Positions 36,294 to 44,656 of a DNA stretch of 64,000 nucleotides are shown piece by piece. This DNA is from Bacteroidia bacterium (GTDB lineage: Bacteria; Bacteroidota; Bacteroidia; Flavobacteriales; Flavobacteriaceae): NCBI GenBank assembly GCA_030427865.1, contig JAUICK010000013.1:1-64000 (forward strand), read 5' to 3'. The notes below the pieces were generated by a model. It was not told the DNA's origin and made no database searches. It was given only the letters and a program-made list of their open reading frames with translations. The first letter of the stretch is position 1. Every line of letters begins with the position of its first letter. A program made the translations under genes and the position numbers.

Positions 36294-36759
36294 GAATGTC
36301 GTTTACTGTTTTATAAATTAACTCAGATTCATAACCTTTTCGCATTAAAAAATCGATGAGTTTTTTCTTTCTTTTGTAAAGATTAGCCTCAGTAATAATT
36401 TCATTTCTTTTTTTAGTAATTCTGTAAATTGTTTTTACATATTCTTGTTCATCTATTTCTTTTAATGCAGTTTTAATGTTGTATGCAGAAATATCTTTAA
36501 ATTTTAATTCTCTGACTATTCGCTGTTTTCCCCAATTTTTTATTCTAAATTTTCCGCGAGCAAAACTTTTAGCAAAACGTTCTTCATTTAAAAAATTATC
36601 TTTTAATAAACTTAACAAAATCATTTCTCTAACTTCTGGAATTAAGTTGAATTCTCTCATCTTTTGTTCTACTTCTTTATGACATCGATCTTGATAAACG
36701 CAATATTGTTCTAATTTGCGTTTAATTTCATCTACTGTAAAAGATGGTTTCTGTATCAT
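36286..36759 (-). CDS. recX: Regulatory protein RecX
   Basis: A 157-residue RecX, a modulator that limits RecA filaments. It is a chain of three-helix repeats: the N-terminal YCVYQDRCHKEVEQKMREF, LLKDNFLNEERFAKSFARGKFRIKNWGKQRIVRELK (the R-x-K-x-W-G-x-x-R-I signature), and a last repeat ending in RKGYESELIYKTV. recA is not in the window. The gene overlaps its convergent neighbour by 8 bases. Confidence 0.93.
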   Translation of the reverse strand: MIQKPSFTVDEIKRKLEQYCVYQDRCHKEVEQKMREFNLIPEVREMILLSLLKDNFLNEERFAKSFARGKFRIKNWGKQRIVRELKFKDISAYNIKTALKEIDEQEYVKTIYRITKKRNEIITEANLYKRKKKLIDFLMRKGYESELIYKTVNDILT

Positions 36760-36774
36760 AATTTCGAAAATACA

Positions 36775-36809
36775 AAAAGGGATGAAATTCTAAAGATTTC
36801 ATCCCTTTT
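36775..36809 (-). terminator. Terminator of the tetR-RND efflux operon
   Basis: A perfect 14-bp stem AAAAGGGATGAAAT (36775-36788) with ATTTCATCCCTTTT (36796-36809) and a 7-base loop; on the minus strand TTTTT follows. Confidence 0.9.
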
Positions 36810-36831
36810 ATTTAAAATATTTTTAGAAAAA

Positions 36832-39800
36832 TTATTCTTCTAATCTTTTATCCATATTAAAAACATATTCTGTAGCCAGTTCTTTAGAATTTAGATTACT
36901 TCCTTTTAACCACATTTTAAATCGTGTAATTAAATAGAATAAAATAGGAACTACTATTAGCGTTAAGAAGGTAGCTACAAACAAACCGTAGATAACAGTC
37001 CAAGCTAAAGGTCCCCAAAAGATTACATTATCACCACCCATATAAATATTAGCATCAAACTCATTAAATAAAGTGAAAAAGTTAATATTTAAACCAATTG
37101 CTAAAGGTATTAATCCTAAAATGGTTGTTATTGCTGTAAGTAATACTGGGCGTAAACGTGCTTTACCAGCCCTAATTACGTTCTCTAATAAATATTTTTT
37201 TGGTAAATATTCGCCATCACCTAAACCTAAGTCTTCTTTCTTTCTATCGATTAATAATTGGGTGTAATCGAGCAATACAACTCCATTGTTTACCACAATT
37301 CCTGCCAAAGATATAATTCCCATCATAGTCATCATAATTACAAACGACGCTCCTGTAATTACAATTCCTCCAAAGACTCCAATAAAACTTAAGAAAATGG
37401 CAATCATAATAATTCCAGGTTTAGAAATCGAGTTGAATTGAAAAATTAAAATGAAGAAAATTAATGCTAAACCTTTAAAGAAAGCACCCATTAAAAAAGC
37501 TTGCTGCTTGTTTTGTTCTTCTATCTGACCTGTGTAATCTATTTTAATATTCTGAGGTTTTTCTGTGAAGTTTTTCATTTCTTCTTTAATCTGATTTACA
37601 ACAGCAGCAGCATCTACATAACCAGGAGCTAACTGAGAATATACAGTTACTACACGTCTGGTATCTCTGTGTTTAATGGCACTGAAACCAGAACTGTTGC
37701 TTTGTGTTGCTACAGCAGAGATAGGAATTGCTTTTATTTGTCCAGAAGCAGGATCTCTAAACGTAATTTTTTGATTAAACAAGGCGCTTTTATTGTATCT
37801 AATGTCTTCATTAAAGCGAACATTAATATCGTAGTCATCTCCGTCTTCTTTGTAAATTCCTGCTTTTGCACCAAAAATAGCGTTACGTAATTGTTGCCCA
37901 ACTTGACCTGTTGCAACCCCTAATTCACCTGCTTTTTTGCGGTCAACAATTACCTTCATAGAGGGTTTGTCTTTATTTACGTCAATTTTAAGTTCATCAA
38001 CTCCAGGAACGTTTCTCGAGTTTACAAAAGCACGCATTTTTTCTGCGGTGGCTATTAATTCCTCATAGTCATCTCCTTCTAATTCTATGTTGATTGGAGC
38101 TCCTGTTGGTGGGCCATTGGCATCTTTTTCAACAGAAATTAACACTCCAGGATAAATACCAGTTAAGGCTTCTTGTACTTTTTGACGTAATTTCTCGCTA
38201 TCTAAACCACGCCTGTATTTGTATTGACGCATAGAAGCTGTAATTTTTCCTTTATGCGGCATTTCTGCAGCAGAACCACCATCTGTTTGAGGGTTTCCTG
38301 CTCCTTCACCTACTTGAGAAACCGAACTTTCTACCATAAAATTTTTGCCGTTTTCATCTAAGTATAAATTATCATTTAAAATACCATAAACTCTTTGCTC
38401 TATTTCTTTGGTAATTGTATTAGTAACTTTAATATCTGTTCCTTGTGGATATTCTATATACACTACAACCTGATTGGGTTTGTTGTCTGGAAAGAATTCT
38501 ATTTTTGTTCTTTGAGATGCTACAGAAGCTCCAAAACCACCAAAAGCAGCAAAGAGTAAAATAAAAGTACCAATTGTAATAGCAATGGGTTTCCATCCTT
38601 TTAGAGCAGCTTTTAGTGTTTTTTCATACACATTTTCTAACCAAACTAACGTATTTCTTTGAAAGTAGTTTGCGGCTTTTCTTAAAATTAATCTATATAC
38701 CCACAACATAATTGCTGTAAACACCATTACAGAACCTAAACCTCTGTATTCTCCTCCAAAAATTAGAATGATTGCTCCAATTCCGCCTACAATTGCAGAA
38801 ATGGCAATAATTCTTTTTATGGGCATATCTTTATCTTCAGTAGTCATAAACTGAGAAACTAAAACCGAATTAAAGAAAATTGCCACGACTAATGATGACC
38901 CTAAAACTACTGATAAGGTAATTGGGAAATAGATCATAAACTGCCCAAAAAGCCCTGGCCATAATCCTAAAGGAACAAAGGCAGCAACAGTAGTTACTGT
39001 AGAAATGATAATTGGAAAAGCAATTTCTCCAATTCCTTTTTTGGCGGCTTCCACTCTTGAGAGTCTTTCTTCATCCATTAAACGATATACGTTTTCTACA
39101 ACCACAATTCCATTATCCACTAACATCCCCAGCCCCATAATTAACCCAAAGAGAATCATAGTGTTTAAGGTATAACCCATTGCGCCTAAAATCATTAAAG
39201 ACATAAACATAGACATGGGTATAGCAAACCCAACAAATAGTGCGTTTTTAAATCCTAAAAAGAACATTAAAACGGTTACTACCAAGATAATTCCGAAGAT
39301 GATGTTGTTTACCAAATCGTCTACTTGACCTATAGTTTTATCAGATAAATCGTTAGTGATACTTACTTCTAAATCTGGAGGGAAATATTCTTTAATTGCT
39401 TTATCTACTATGGTTTTAATTTCGTCTGCAGCAGCAACCATATTTTTACCAGCTCGCTTTTTTACGTCTAACATTACTACTTGTTTACCGTCTTTTCTGG
39501 CAAACGTAGTTTTGTCTTTTTCTCTAAAACTAATCGTAGCAATATCTTTTAAGTAGATGGCGTTTCCTTTCTCGGCCTTAATTACAAAGTTTTCTAAATC
39601 TGTAGGTTTTTCTATTTCGCCTAAAATTCTAATTGTTCTTCTTTGTCCGCTAGCAATTAAATTACCGGCAGAGGAAGTTACATTTCCGTTTTGAATAGCA
39701 CCAACAATGTCATTAAAGCTTACTTGCATTGCCATCATTTTATAGATGTCTACAGCAACTTCTACTTCTTTGTCTTGTACACCTCTTATATCTGCTTGTT

Positions 39801-40362
39801 TAACTTCATTTAGATCTTCAATCTCATCTTGTAAGTATTCTGCGAATTCTTTTAGTTTTTGTAACGGATAATCGCCAGAAATATTTATGTTTAAGAAAGG
39901 AATTTCTTCAGACATACTTAAATCGAAAGCATTTGGGTCTACTTTTGCGCCATTAAAAGTAGGCCAATCTTCAGAAGCTTTTTCAGTGTCTAATTTGTCT
40001 TTTACACGTTGTTTGGCAACTTCAACATCCATGTCATCATCAAATTCTACAATAATCATAGAATAATCTTCTTGCGATGTTGAGGTAATTTCTACAACGC
40101 CACTTAGTCCTTTTAACTGGTCTTCAAGCGGGTCTGTAATTAGTTTTTCTATATCTTCTGCTGTGTTTCCAGGATATAGAGTACTTATGTAAATTTTAGT
40201 TTCTTTTATCTCAGGAAAATCTTCGCGAGGCATACTAAAATATGCTGAAATACCTAAAATAAGAATCAAAAAGATAGAAACATACATTGTGGTTTTGTTA
40301 GATATTGCCCACGATGATAGTTTAAATTCTTTGTCGGTCTTCTTTTGTTGATTTTTTTTCAT
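36832..40362 (-). CDS. RND multidrug-type efflux permease (AcrB/MexB-like)
   Basis: A 1176-residue inner-membrane pump with 12 helices, longer than AcrB (1049). It begins with a charged leader (MKKNQQKKTDKEF) before the first helix. Recognisable parts are MPREDFPEIKETKIYISTLYPGN after helix 1, GLIMGLGMLVDNGIVVVENVYRLMDEERLSR (helix 4 region with the proton-relay Asp), PQGTDIKVTN, and the second-half helices ending SLAGIVVNNGVVLLDY and RPVLLTAITTILGLIPLAIG. It shares the 11-base spacing and transcript of an adaptor and outer-membrane channel, so it forms a tripartite pump; substrates cannot be read off. Confidence 0.95.
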   Translation of the reverse strand: MKKNQQKKTDKEFKLSSWAISNKTTMYVSIFLILILGISAYFSMPREDFPEIKETKIYISTLYPGNTAEDIEKLITDPLEDQLKGLSGVVEITSTSQEDYSMIIVEFDDDMDVEVAKQRVKDKLDTEKASEDWPTFNGAKVDPNAFDLSMSEEIPFLNINISGDYPLQKLKEFAEYLQDEIEDLNEVKQADIRGVQDKEVEVAVDIYKMMAMQVSFNDIVGAIQNGNVTSSAGNLIASGQRRTIRILGEIEKPTDLENFVIKAEKGNAIYLKDIATISFREKDKTTFARKDGKQVVMLDVKKRAGKNMVAAADEIKTIVDKAIKEYFPPDLEVSITNDLSDKTIGQVDDLVNNIIFGIILVVTVLMFFLGFKNALFVGFAIPMSMFMSLMILGAMGYTLNTMILFGLIMGLGMLVDNGIVVVENVYRLMDEERLSRVEAAKKGIGEIAFPIIISTVTTVAAFVPLGLWPGLFGQFMIYFPITLSVVLGSSLVVAIFFNSVLVSQFMTTEDKDMPIKRIIAISAIVGGIGAIILIFGGEYRGLGSVMVFTAIMLWVYRLILRKAANYFQRNTLVWLENVYEKTLKAALKGWKPIAITIGTFILLFAAFGGFGASVASQRTKIEFFPDNKPNQVVVYIEYPQGTDIKVTNTITKEIEQRVYGILNDNLYLDENGKNFMVESSVSQVGEGAGNPQTDGGSAAEMPHKGKITASMRQYKYRRGLDSEKLRQKVQEALTGIYPGVLISVEKDANGPPTGAPINIELEGDDYEELIATAEKMRAFVNSRNVPGVDELKIDVNKDKPSMKVIVDRKKAGELGVATGQVGQQLRNAIFGAKAGIYKEDGDDYDINVRFNEDIRYNKSALFNQKITFRDPASGQIKAIPISAVATQSNSSGFSAIKHRDTRRVVTVYSQLAPGYVDAAAVVNQIKEEMKNFTEKPQNIKIDYTGQIEEQNKQQAFLMGAFFKGLALIFFILIFQFNSISKPGIIMIAIFLSFIGVFGGIVITGASFVIMMTMMGIISLAGIVVNNGVVLLDYTQLLIDRKKEDLGLGDGEYLPKKYLLENVIRAGKARLRPVLLTAITTILGLIPLAIGLNINFFTLFNEFDANIYMGGDNVIFWGPLAWTVIYGLFVATFLTLIVVPILFYLITRFKMWLKGSNLNSKELATEYVFNMDKRLEE

Positions 40363-40373
40363 CTTCTACCAGA

Positions 40374-41543
40374 TTACGATTTAGATATTTTTACTTCCTG
40401 TCCGTCTTTAACACTCCTTGCTCCGGCTTCAATTAAGAAGTCACCAACAGAAATTCCATCTAAAATTTCGATAACATCACCTTGTGTTTTTCCTGTCTTT
40501 ACCACAACTTGTTTTGCAGTTCCAAATTGACCTTTATTATTTTTAATTACATAAACATATTGCTCTCCATCTGCATTTTCTGAAATAATACTTTGTGGAA
40601 TTAAAATAGCTTCTGAACTTGTGTAATCATTAATTTTTAATTTTGCAGTAAGATTAGGTTTTATACTTCTGTCTTGATTTGAAACACCAATTTCTACCTT
40701 AAAAGTTCTATTAGAAGGATTGATAAAATTACCAGTTTGACGCACGGTTGTATGAATGGTTTTTTCTAATACAGGAAACTCTATTTCTACAGCTTTTCCT
40801 TTTGTAATATAATTTACATAAGTTTCTGGTACATCTGCTTCTATGTACATGTTACCAAGGTTTACTATTCTAAAAATTTCAGACCCTGGACCAGGAGAAA
40901 CTACATTTCCTTGGTTTTTAATCACTTCGTCAATAATACCAGAGAAAGGAGCTCTAATTGTTGATTTATTTAATTGTTTTTTAAGTTGAGCTAAGGTGTT
41001 TTTTTGTGCCTCGTAATTGGTTTTTGTCTGTAAAAACTGAATTTCTGAACCAATTTTTTGTTCCCATAATCTTTTTTGACGCTCATAAGTTGTTTTTGCT
41101 AAGGCAGTAGTTGCTTCTAATTGTGCAACTTGTTGCGCCATCCCACCATCATCAATTTTTGCTAAAATTTGTCCTTTATTAACTTTTTGCCCTTCTTTAA
41201 CATATACACGTTCTAAAGTTCCTGGTATTTCAGGATATATTAAAACATTTTGTTTTGTTTTTACATTTCCTTGTAACTCTAAGTAATGCTGAAAAACTTC
41301 TTTTTTAGCAGTAAAAGCAGTAACTAAAGGAACTCTTTTTAAGGTGTCTAACTTTTCAATTTCTGTATTTAGTCTTTTAATTTTTGATGAAATATCAGCA
41401 ATTTGGGCATCTAATTCTGATTTCTTTTTTCTAATTTCTTTTAAGTCTTTTGTGGCAATTACATCATCTATAGATTGCTCTTTTTTATCGCTACAAGAGA
41501 TAAAAATAAATGTAATTAGTAATAATGAATATAGTGTTCTCAT
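40374..41543 (-). CDS. Periplasmic adaptor (membrane fusion) lipoprotein of the RND pump
   Basis: A 389-residue adaptor of the HlyD/AcrA type with lipobox FISC (Cys17). A coiled-coil hairpin lies near residues 30-65 and 130-180 (rich in Leu/Lys/Glu heptads), the barrel-sandwich lipoyl halves read VYVKEGQKVNKGQILAKID and STIRAPFSGIIDEVIKNQGNVVSPG, and the beta-barrel follows (YIEADVPETYVN, KVEIGVSNQDRSIKPNLTAKLKI). It links the RND permease (11 bases downstream) to the TolC-like channel (7 bases upstream). Confidence 0.95.
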   Translation of the reverse strand: MRTLYSLLLITFIFISCSDKKEQSIDDVIATKDLKEIRKKKSELDAQIADISSKIKRLNTEIEKLDTLKRVPLVTAFTAKKEVFQHYLELQGNVKTKQNVLIYPEIPGTLERVYVKEGQKVNKGQILAKIDDGGMAQQVAQLEATTALAKTTYERQKRLWEQKIGSEIQFLQTKTNYEAQKNTLAQLKKQLNKSTIRAPFSGIIDEVIKNQGNVVSPGPGSEIFRIVNLGNMYIEADVPETYVNYITKGKAVEIEFPVLEKTIHTTVRQTGNFINPSNRTFKVEIGVSNQDRSIKPNLTAKLKINDYTSSEAILIPQSIISENADGEQYVYVIKNNKGQFGTAKQVVVKTGKTQGDVIEILDGISVGDFLIEAGARSVKDGQEVKISKS

Positions 41544-41550
41544 AGTTGTT

Positions 41551-42960
41551 TTATTGTTTAATTGGTAAGTTTAGTGCATTTTCTAATGCTGCTTTTTTTG
41601 CAATTACATTTAACATAGATTGAATGTAATTTTGTTGTTGTGAATAAAGTTGATTTTGAGCTTGTAATAAATCGAAACTTGAAGAAATTCCTTCAAAAAA
41701 CTTAGTTCTTTGTTTTTTTTCTATGCGTTCTGCTAAGGCAACATTTTTCTTTGCGGTGTTGTAGTTTTCGATACTTAACTGATAATCACTTTTAGCTCTT
41801 TCTGCTTGTAAACTAAGTTTTTGTTTTGTTTCTTCTAAACGTAAATCTGCCGTTTCTAAAGCTATTTTTGCTTGTGCTGTTTTAGATTTTCTGCCAAAAC
41901 TACTAAAAATAGGAACTTTTAAACTTACCCCTAATAAAGACTGTTGAAACCATTGTTGGTTACTATTAAAAAAAGTAAAAGAATCTGAAAAAGCTTGAGT
42001 TCCGTAATTTAAAAAAGCAGACAAACTTGGTAAGGCTTTACTTTGTTCTAAACGCATCATTAGTCGTTTAGATTCTCTATCATTTTCTGCAATTTTAAAA
42101 TCAATATGATTGCTAACATTAAAATCTTCAGAAATTAGCTCTAATTTAATGTTATTAGTAGCTAACGAACTTAAAGAATCTGTTAAAATCAGTTTTGTAT
42201 GAATAGGGTTTCCAATAGCAAGATTTAGCATTTGATATGCTATTTCTTTCATTCTTACAACACTGTTTAGTTGGTTTTTTAGATTTCCTAAAGTAATTTC
42301 TAATTGTTCTACATCTTCTTCTTCATTCAAACCATTTTCGTAAATCTTTTTTGCATCGTTGTAATTTTTTTGAAGAATTTTAATGTTTCCTTTTAAAATT
42401 GAAATACTATTTTCGGTAACCAGAACATTTCCGTAAGCATTTATAACAGCTTCTCTTGTTAACAATGCTGTTTTTTCTTGTGCTTGTTTCGAAATTTTTA
42501 AAAAAGTTCTTGAAGCCTGTAAGCCAACAAGGTAAGAACCATCAAATAATAATTGAGTTAAAGTAACTGAAGCATTAATATTTTGTTTGGTTCCAAAAAC
42601 TACAGGTATAAAACCATCTGGCGCAGTTGGTTGCTTGTTTGCTTGTAGATTAAAGTAGTCTTCTACTGTTTTTACAACAGATGTTGTGTTATCAAAAGCT
42701 GCAGCTGGTAATAAAGAAACAGGTTGTTTTAAAAAATTTTGATAATCTATGTTTGCATTAATTTGTGGTAGGCCAATTGTTGTGGTTTCCCAGACTTTTT
42801 CTTTTGCAGAAGAAATATCCTTTTTTGCAGCTTTAGCATTATAGCTGTTCTCTAAAGCAAAATTTATTGCTTCGTTTAGAGAAAATTTCATAGTATTTTC
42901 TTGTGCTTTTACAGCAATAGAAAAGACAAAAAAGCAGCATATGTATATGTACTTATTCAT
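41551..42960 (-). CDS. TolC-family outer-membrane channel of the RND pump
   Basis: A 469-residue outer-membrane factor with signal peptide (residues 1-19) and two OEP repeats. Repeat one begins FSLNEAINFALENSYNAKAAKKDI, repeat two has GVSLKVPIFSSFGRKSKTAQAKIALE followed by the long helix rich in Gln/Lys. The C-terminal RTKFFEGISSSFDLLQAQNQLYSQQQNYI matches the last helical hairpin. The preceding tetR gene ends directly at its start, so the regulator and channel are coupled. Confidence 0.93.
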   Translation of the reverse strand: MNKYIYICCFFVFSIAVKAQENTMKFSLNEAINFALENSYNAKAAKKDISSAKEKVWETTTIGLPQINANIDYQNFLKQPVSLLPAAAFDNTTSVVKTVEDYFNLQANKQPTAPDGFIPVVFGTKQNINASVTLTQLLFDGSYLVGLQASRTFLKISKQAQEKTALLTREAVINAYGNVLVTENSISILKGNIKILQKNYNDAKKIYENGLNEEEDVEQLEITLGNLKNQLNSVVRMKEIAYQMLNLAIGNPIHTKLILTDSLSSLATNNIKLELISEDFNVSNHIDFKIAENDRESKRLMMRLEQSKALPSLSAFLNYGTQAFSDSFTFFNSNQQWFQQSLLGVSLKVPIFSSFGRKSKTAQAKIALETADLRLEETKQKLSLQAERAKSDYQLSIENYNTAKKNVALAERIEKKQRTKFFEGISSSFDLLQAQNQLYSQQQNYIQSMLNVIAKKAALENALNLPIKQ

Positions 42961-43557
42961 TTATAATTGGTTGTTTTTTAATTGGTTTTCTAACTCTATT
43001 AACCCTTTTTCTGTAGCAATAGCTCTTGTATGATAAGCTAAAACCTCTTGTTCTAATTTTGGAATTTTATAATTTTCTATGGTGTTTTCGTGAATGCTAA
43101 ATACCAAAGAAAAATAAAACTGAGTTGCAAGCGCTATATTTACATCACTTCTGTAATACCCTTGTGCAATTCCTTTTTTCATGTTTTTTTGTAAACATTG
43201 CGAAAAAAGAATCATTTCTTTTTGCATGGTTTTTTCATGGATTTTCGGATAGTATTTTTTTAGTTGATAAATAGGTGAAGAAGATGCGTTTTGAAACATC
43301 TCTTTAAATATTTTTTTTATTTCAAAGTTTTCTTTAATTGCGTTAAATCCTTGATTAGTAATCATTTCTATAATTGTAAAACAAGAGTCATGAAGTGTAG
43401 ATGTAGTTTCTTCTACTAAAGTATGTTTGTTGCTAAAATACTTGTATAAGGTTTTTTTAGAAATACCAAGCTCGTTGGCAATTTCATCCATAGTTACACT
43501 CTTAAAACCCAATTTTAAGAATAACTCTCCTGCTTTTTCTATTATTTTTTCTCTCAT
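42961..43557 (-). CDS. TetR-family regulator of the efflux operon
   Basis: A 198-residue repressor counted from ATG at 43557 (MREKIIEKAGELFLKLG); the longer frame from 43578 would start inside the -7 promoter element. The N-terminal DNA-binding domain shows FKSVTMDEIANELGISKKTLYKYFSNKHTL at about 19-48, including the typical KxTxYxYF recognition helix. The C-terminal ligand domain is all helix. It is the first gene of the tetR-tolC-adaptor-permease operon, and a palindrome covers its own promoter, so autorepression relieved by a drug-like ligand is expected. Confidence 0.9.
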   Translation of the reverse strand: MREKIIEKAGELFLKLGFKSVTMDEIANELGISKKTLYKYFSNKHTLVEETTSTLHDSCFTIIEMITNQGFNAIKENFEIKKIFKEMFQNASSSPIYQLKKYYPKIHEKTMQKEMILFSQCLQKNMKKGIAQGYYRSDVNIALATQFYFSLVFSIHENTIENYKIPKLEQEVLAYHTRAIATEKGLIELENQLKNNQL

Positions 43558-43567
43558 AAATCGAATG

Positions 43568-43597
43568 CAAATGTACAAACGGAAACTTTAGAAACAA
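43568..43597 (-). promoter_or_regulatory. Promoter of the tetR efflux operon
   Basis: On the minus strand TTG (43597-43595), then 19 bases, then TACATTTG (43575-43568): a full match to the Bacteroidota consensus. Transcription would begin within a few bases of the chosen ATG at 43557, making the message nearly leaderless. Confidence 0.7.
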
Positions 43598-43608
43598 AAA
43601 AAGTTTCC
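43581..43608. promoter_or_regulatory. Palindromic operator for the TetR regulator
   Basis: GGAAACTTT (43581-43589) and AAAGTTTCC (43600-43608) are perfect 9-bp inverted arms with a 10-base spacer. The palindrome spans the -33 TTG of the tetR promoter, so a bound dimer would block RNA polymerase. It lies in the 79-base gap shared with the divergent polyprenyl synthase gene. Confidence 0.65.
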
Positions 43609-43636
43609 AAAGTTTTAATGATTTTTTAACATTTCC

Positions 43637-44656
43637 TTGAAAAAGAGAAAGTTCTTTACATTATTTTTACAAAAAATTAGAGATTTGGATATTTTACATT
43701 ATCAGAAAGATTTTATTGCGTATTTAGAGTCTAAAGAATGGGTTAGAGAACCGAAAAACTTATATGAGCCAATAGATTATATTATTAAATTAGGTGGAAA
43801 AAGAATGCGCCCTATTTTAACTTTAATGGCAGCAGATATTTTTTCGAACGAATATCAAAAAGCAATGCCTGCTGCTTTAGCTGTAGAGGTTTTTCATAAT
43901 TTTACCTTAATTCATGATGATATTATGGATGATGCGCCTCTAAGAAGAGGTAAAGAAACTGTTCATGAAAAATGGGATATTAACACAGGAATTCTTTCTG
44001 GTGATGCAATGTTAATTTTGGCCTATCAATATTTTGAAAACTATAAACCTACTGTTTTTCAAAAATTGGCACAATTATTTAGTAAAACAGCTTTAGAAGT
44101 TTGCGATGGGCAGCAATTGGATGTAGATTTTGAAAATAGAAATGATGTTACTATTAATGACTATATTAACATGATTCGTTTAAAAACATCTGTATTAGTT
44201 GCAGCAGCCTTAAAAATGGGTGCTATTGTTGCTGAAACTTCTGACGAAGATGCTAATTTAATTTATGATTTTGGTTTAAATTTAGGTTTGGCTTTTCAGC
44301 TACAAGACGATTATTTAGACACTTTTGGAGACCCAAATACTTTTGGGAAACAAGTGGGAGGAGATATTATAGAAAATAAAAAAACATTCTTGTATTTAAA
44401 AGCTTTAGAGATTGCTAATGATGAAGATAAGCAAAAATTAATGTTTTTTTTCAATCAAAAATTAGAAGAAAACTCTATAAAAATCTCTGAAGTTACTAGA
44501 ATTTTTGAACAAAATGATATTCCTGTTTTAATTAAAGAGCAAATAAAAAAATATACAGAAAAATCTTTTAAAACCTTATCTTCTATGAAAATAGCTAATG
44601 ATAAAAAAGAAGGTTTAAAGAGTTTTGGTTTGTGGTTAATGAATAGATCTGTATAA
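43637..44656 (+). CDS. Polyprenyl diphosphate synthase (trans-isoprenyl)
   Basis: A 339-residue all-helical synthase that extends isoprenyl diphosphates for quinones or cell-wall lipid carriers. The first Asp-rich motif is IHDDIMDDAPLRRG (Asp94, Asp95, Asp98), with the GGKRMRPILTLMAAD segment before it and the second motif FQLQDDYLDTFGD near 225-237. No ATG precedes the domain, so TTG at 43637 is taken as start. Chain length is not predictable with confidence. It is divergent from tetR, and its 5' end borders the operator. Confidence 0.9.
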   Translation: MKKRKFFTLFLQKIRDLDILHYQKDFIAYLESKEWVREPKNLYEPIDYIIKLGGKRMRPILTLMAADIFSNEYQKAMPAALAVEVFHNFTLIHDDIMDDAPLRRGKETVHEKWDINTGILSGDAMLILAYQYFENYKPTVFQKLAQLFSKTALEVCDGQQLDVDFENRNDVTINDYINMIRLKTSVLVAAALKMGAIVAETSDEDANLIYDFGLNLGLAFQLQDDYLDTFGDPNTFGKQVGGDIIENKKTFLYLKALEIANDEDKQKLMFFFNQKLEENSIKISEVTRIFEQNDIPVLIKEQIKKYTEKSFKTLSSMKIANDKKEGLKSFGLWLMNRSV

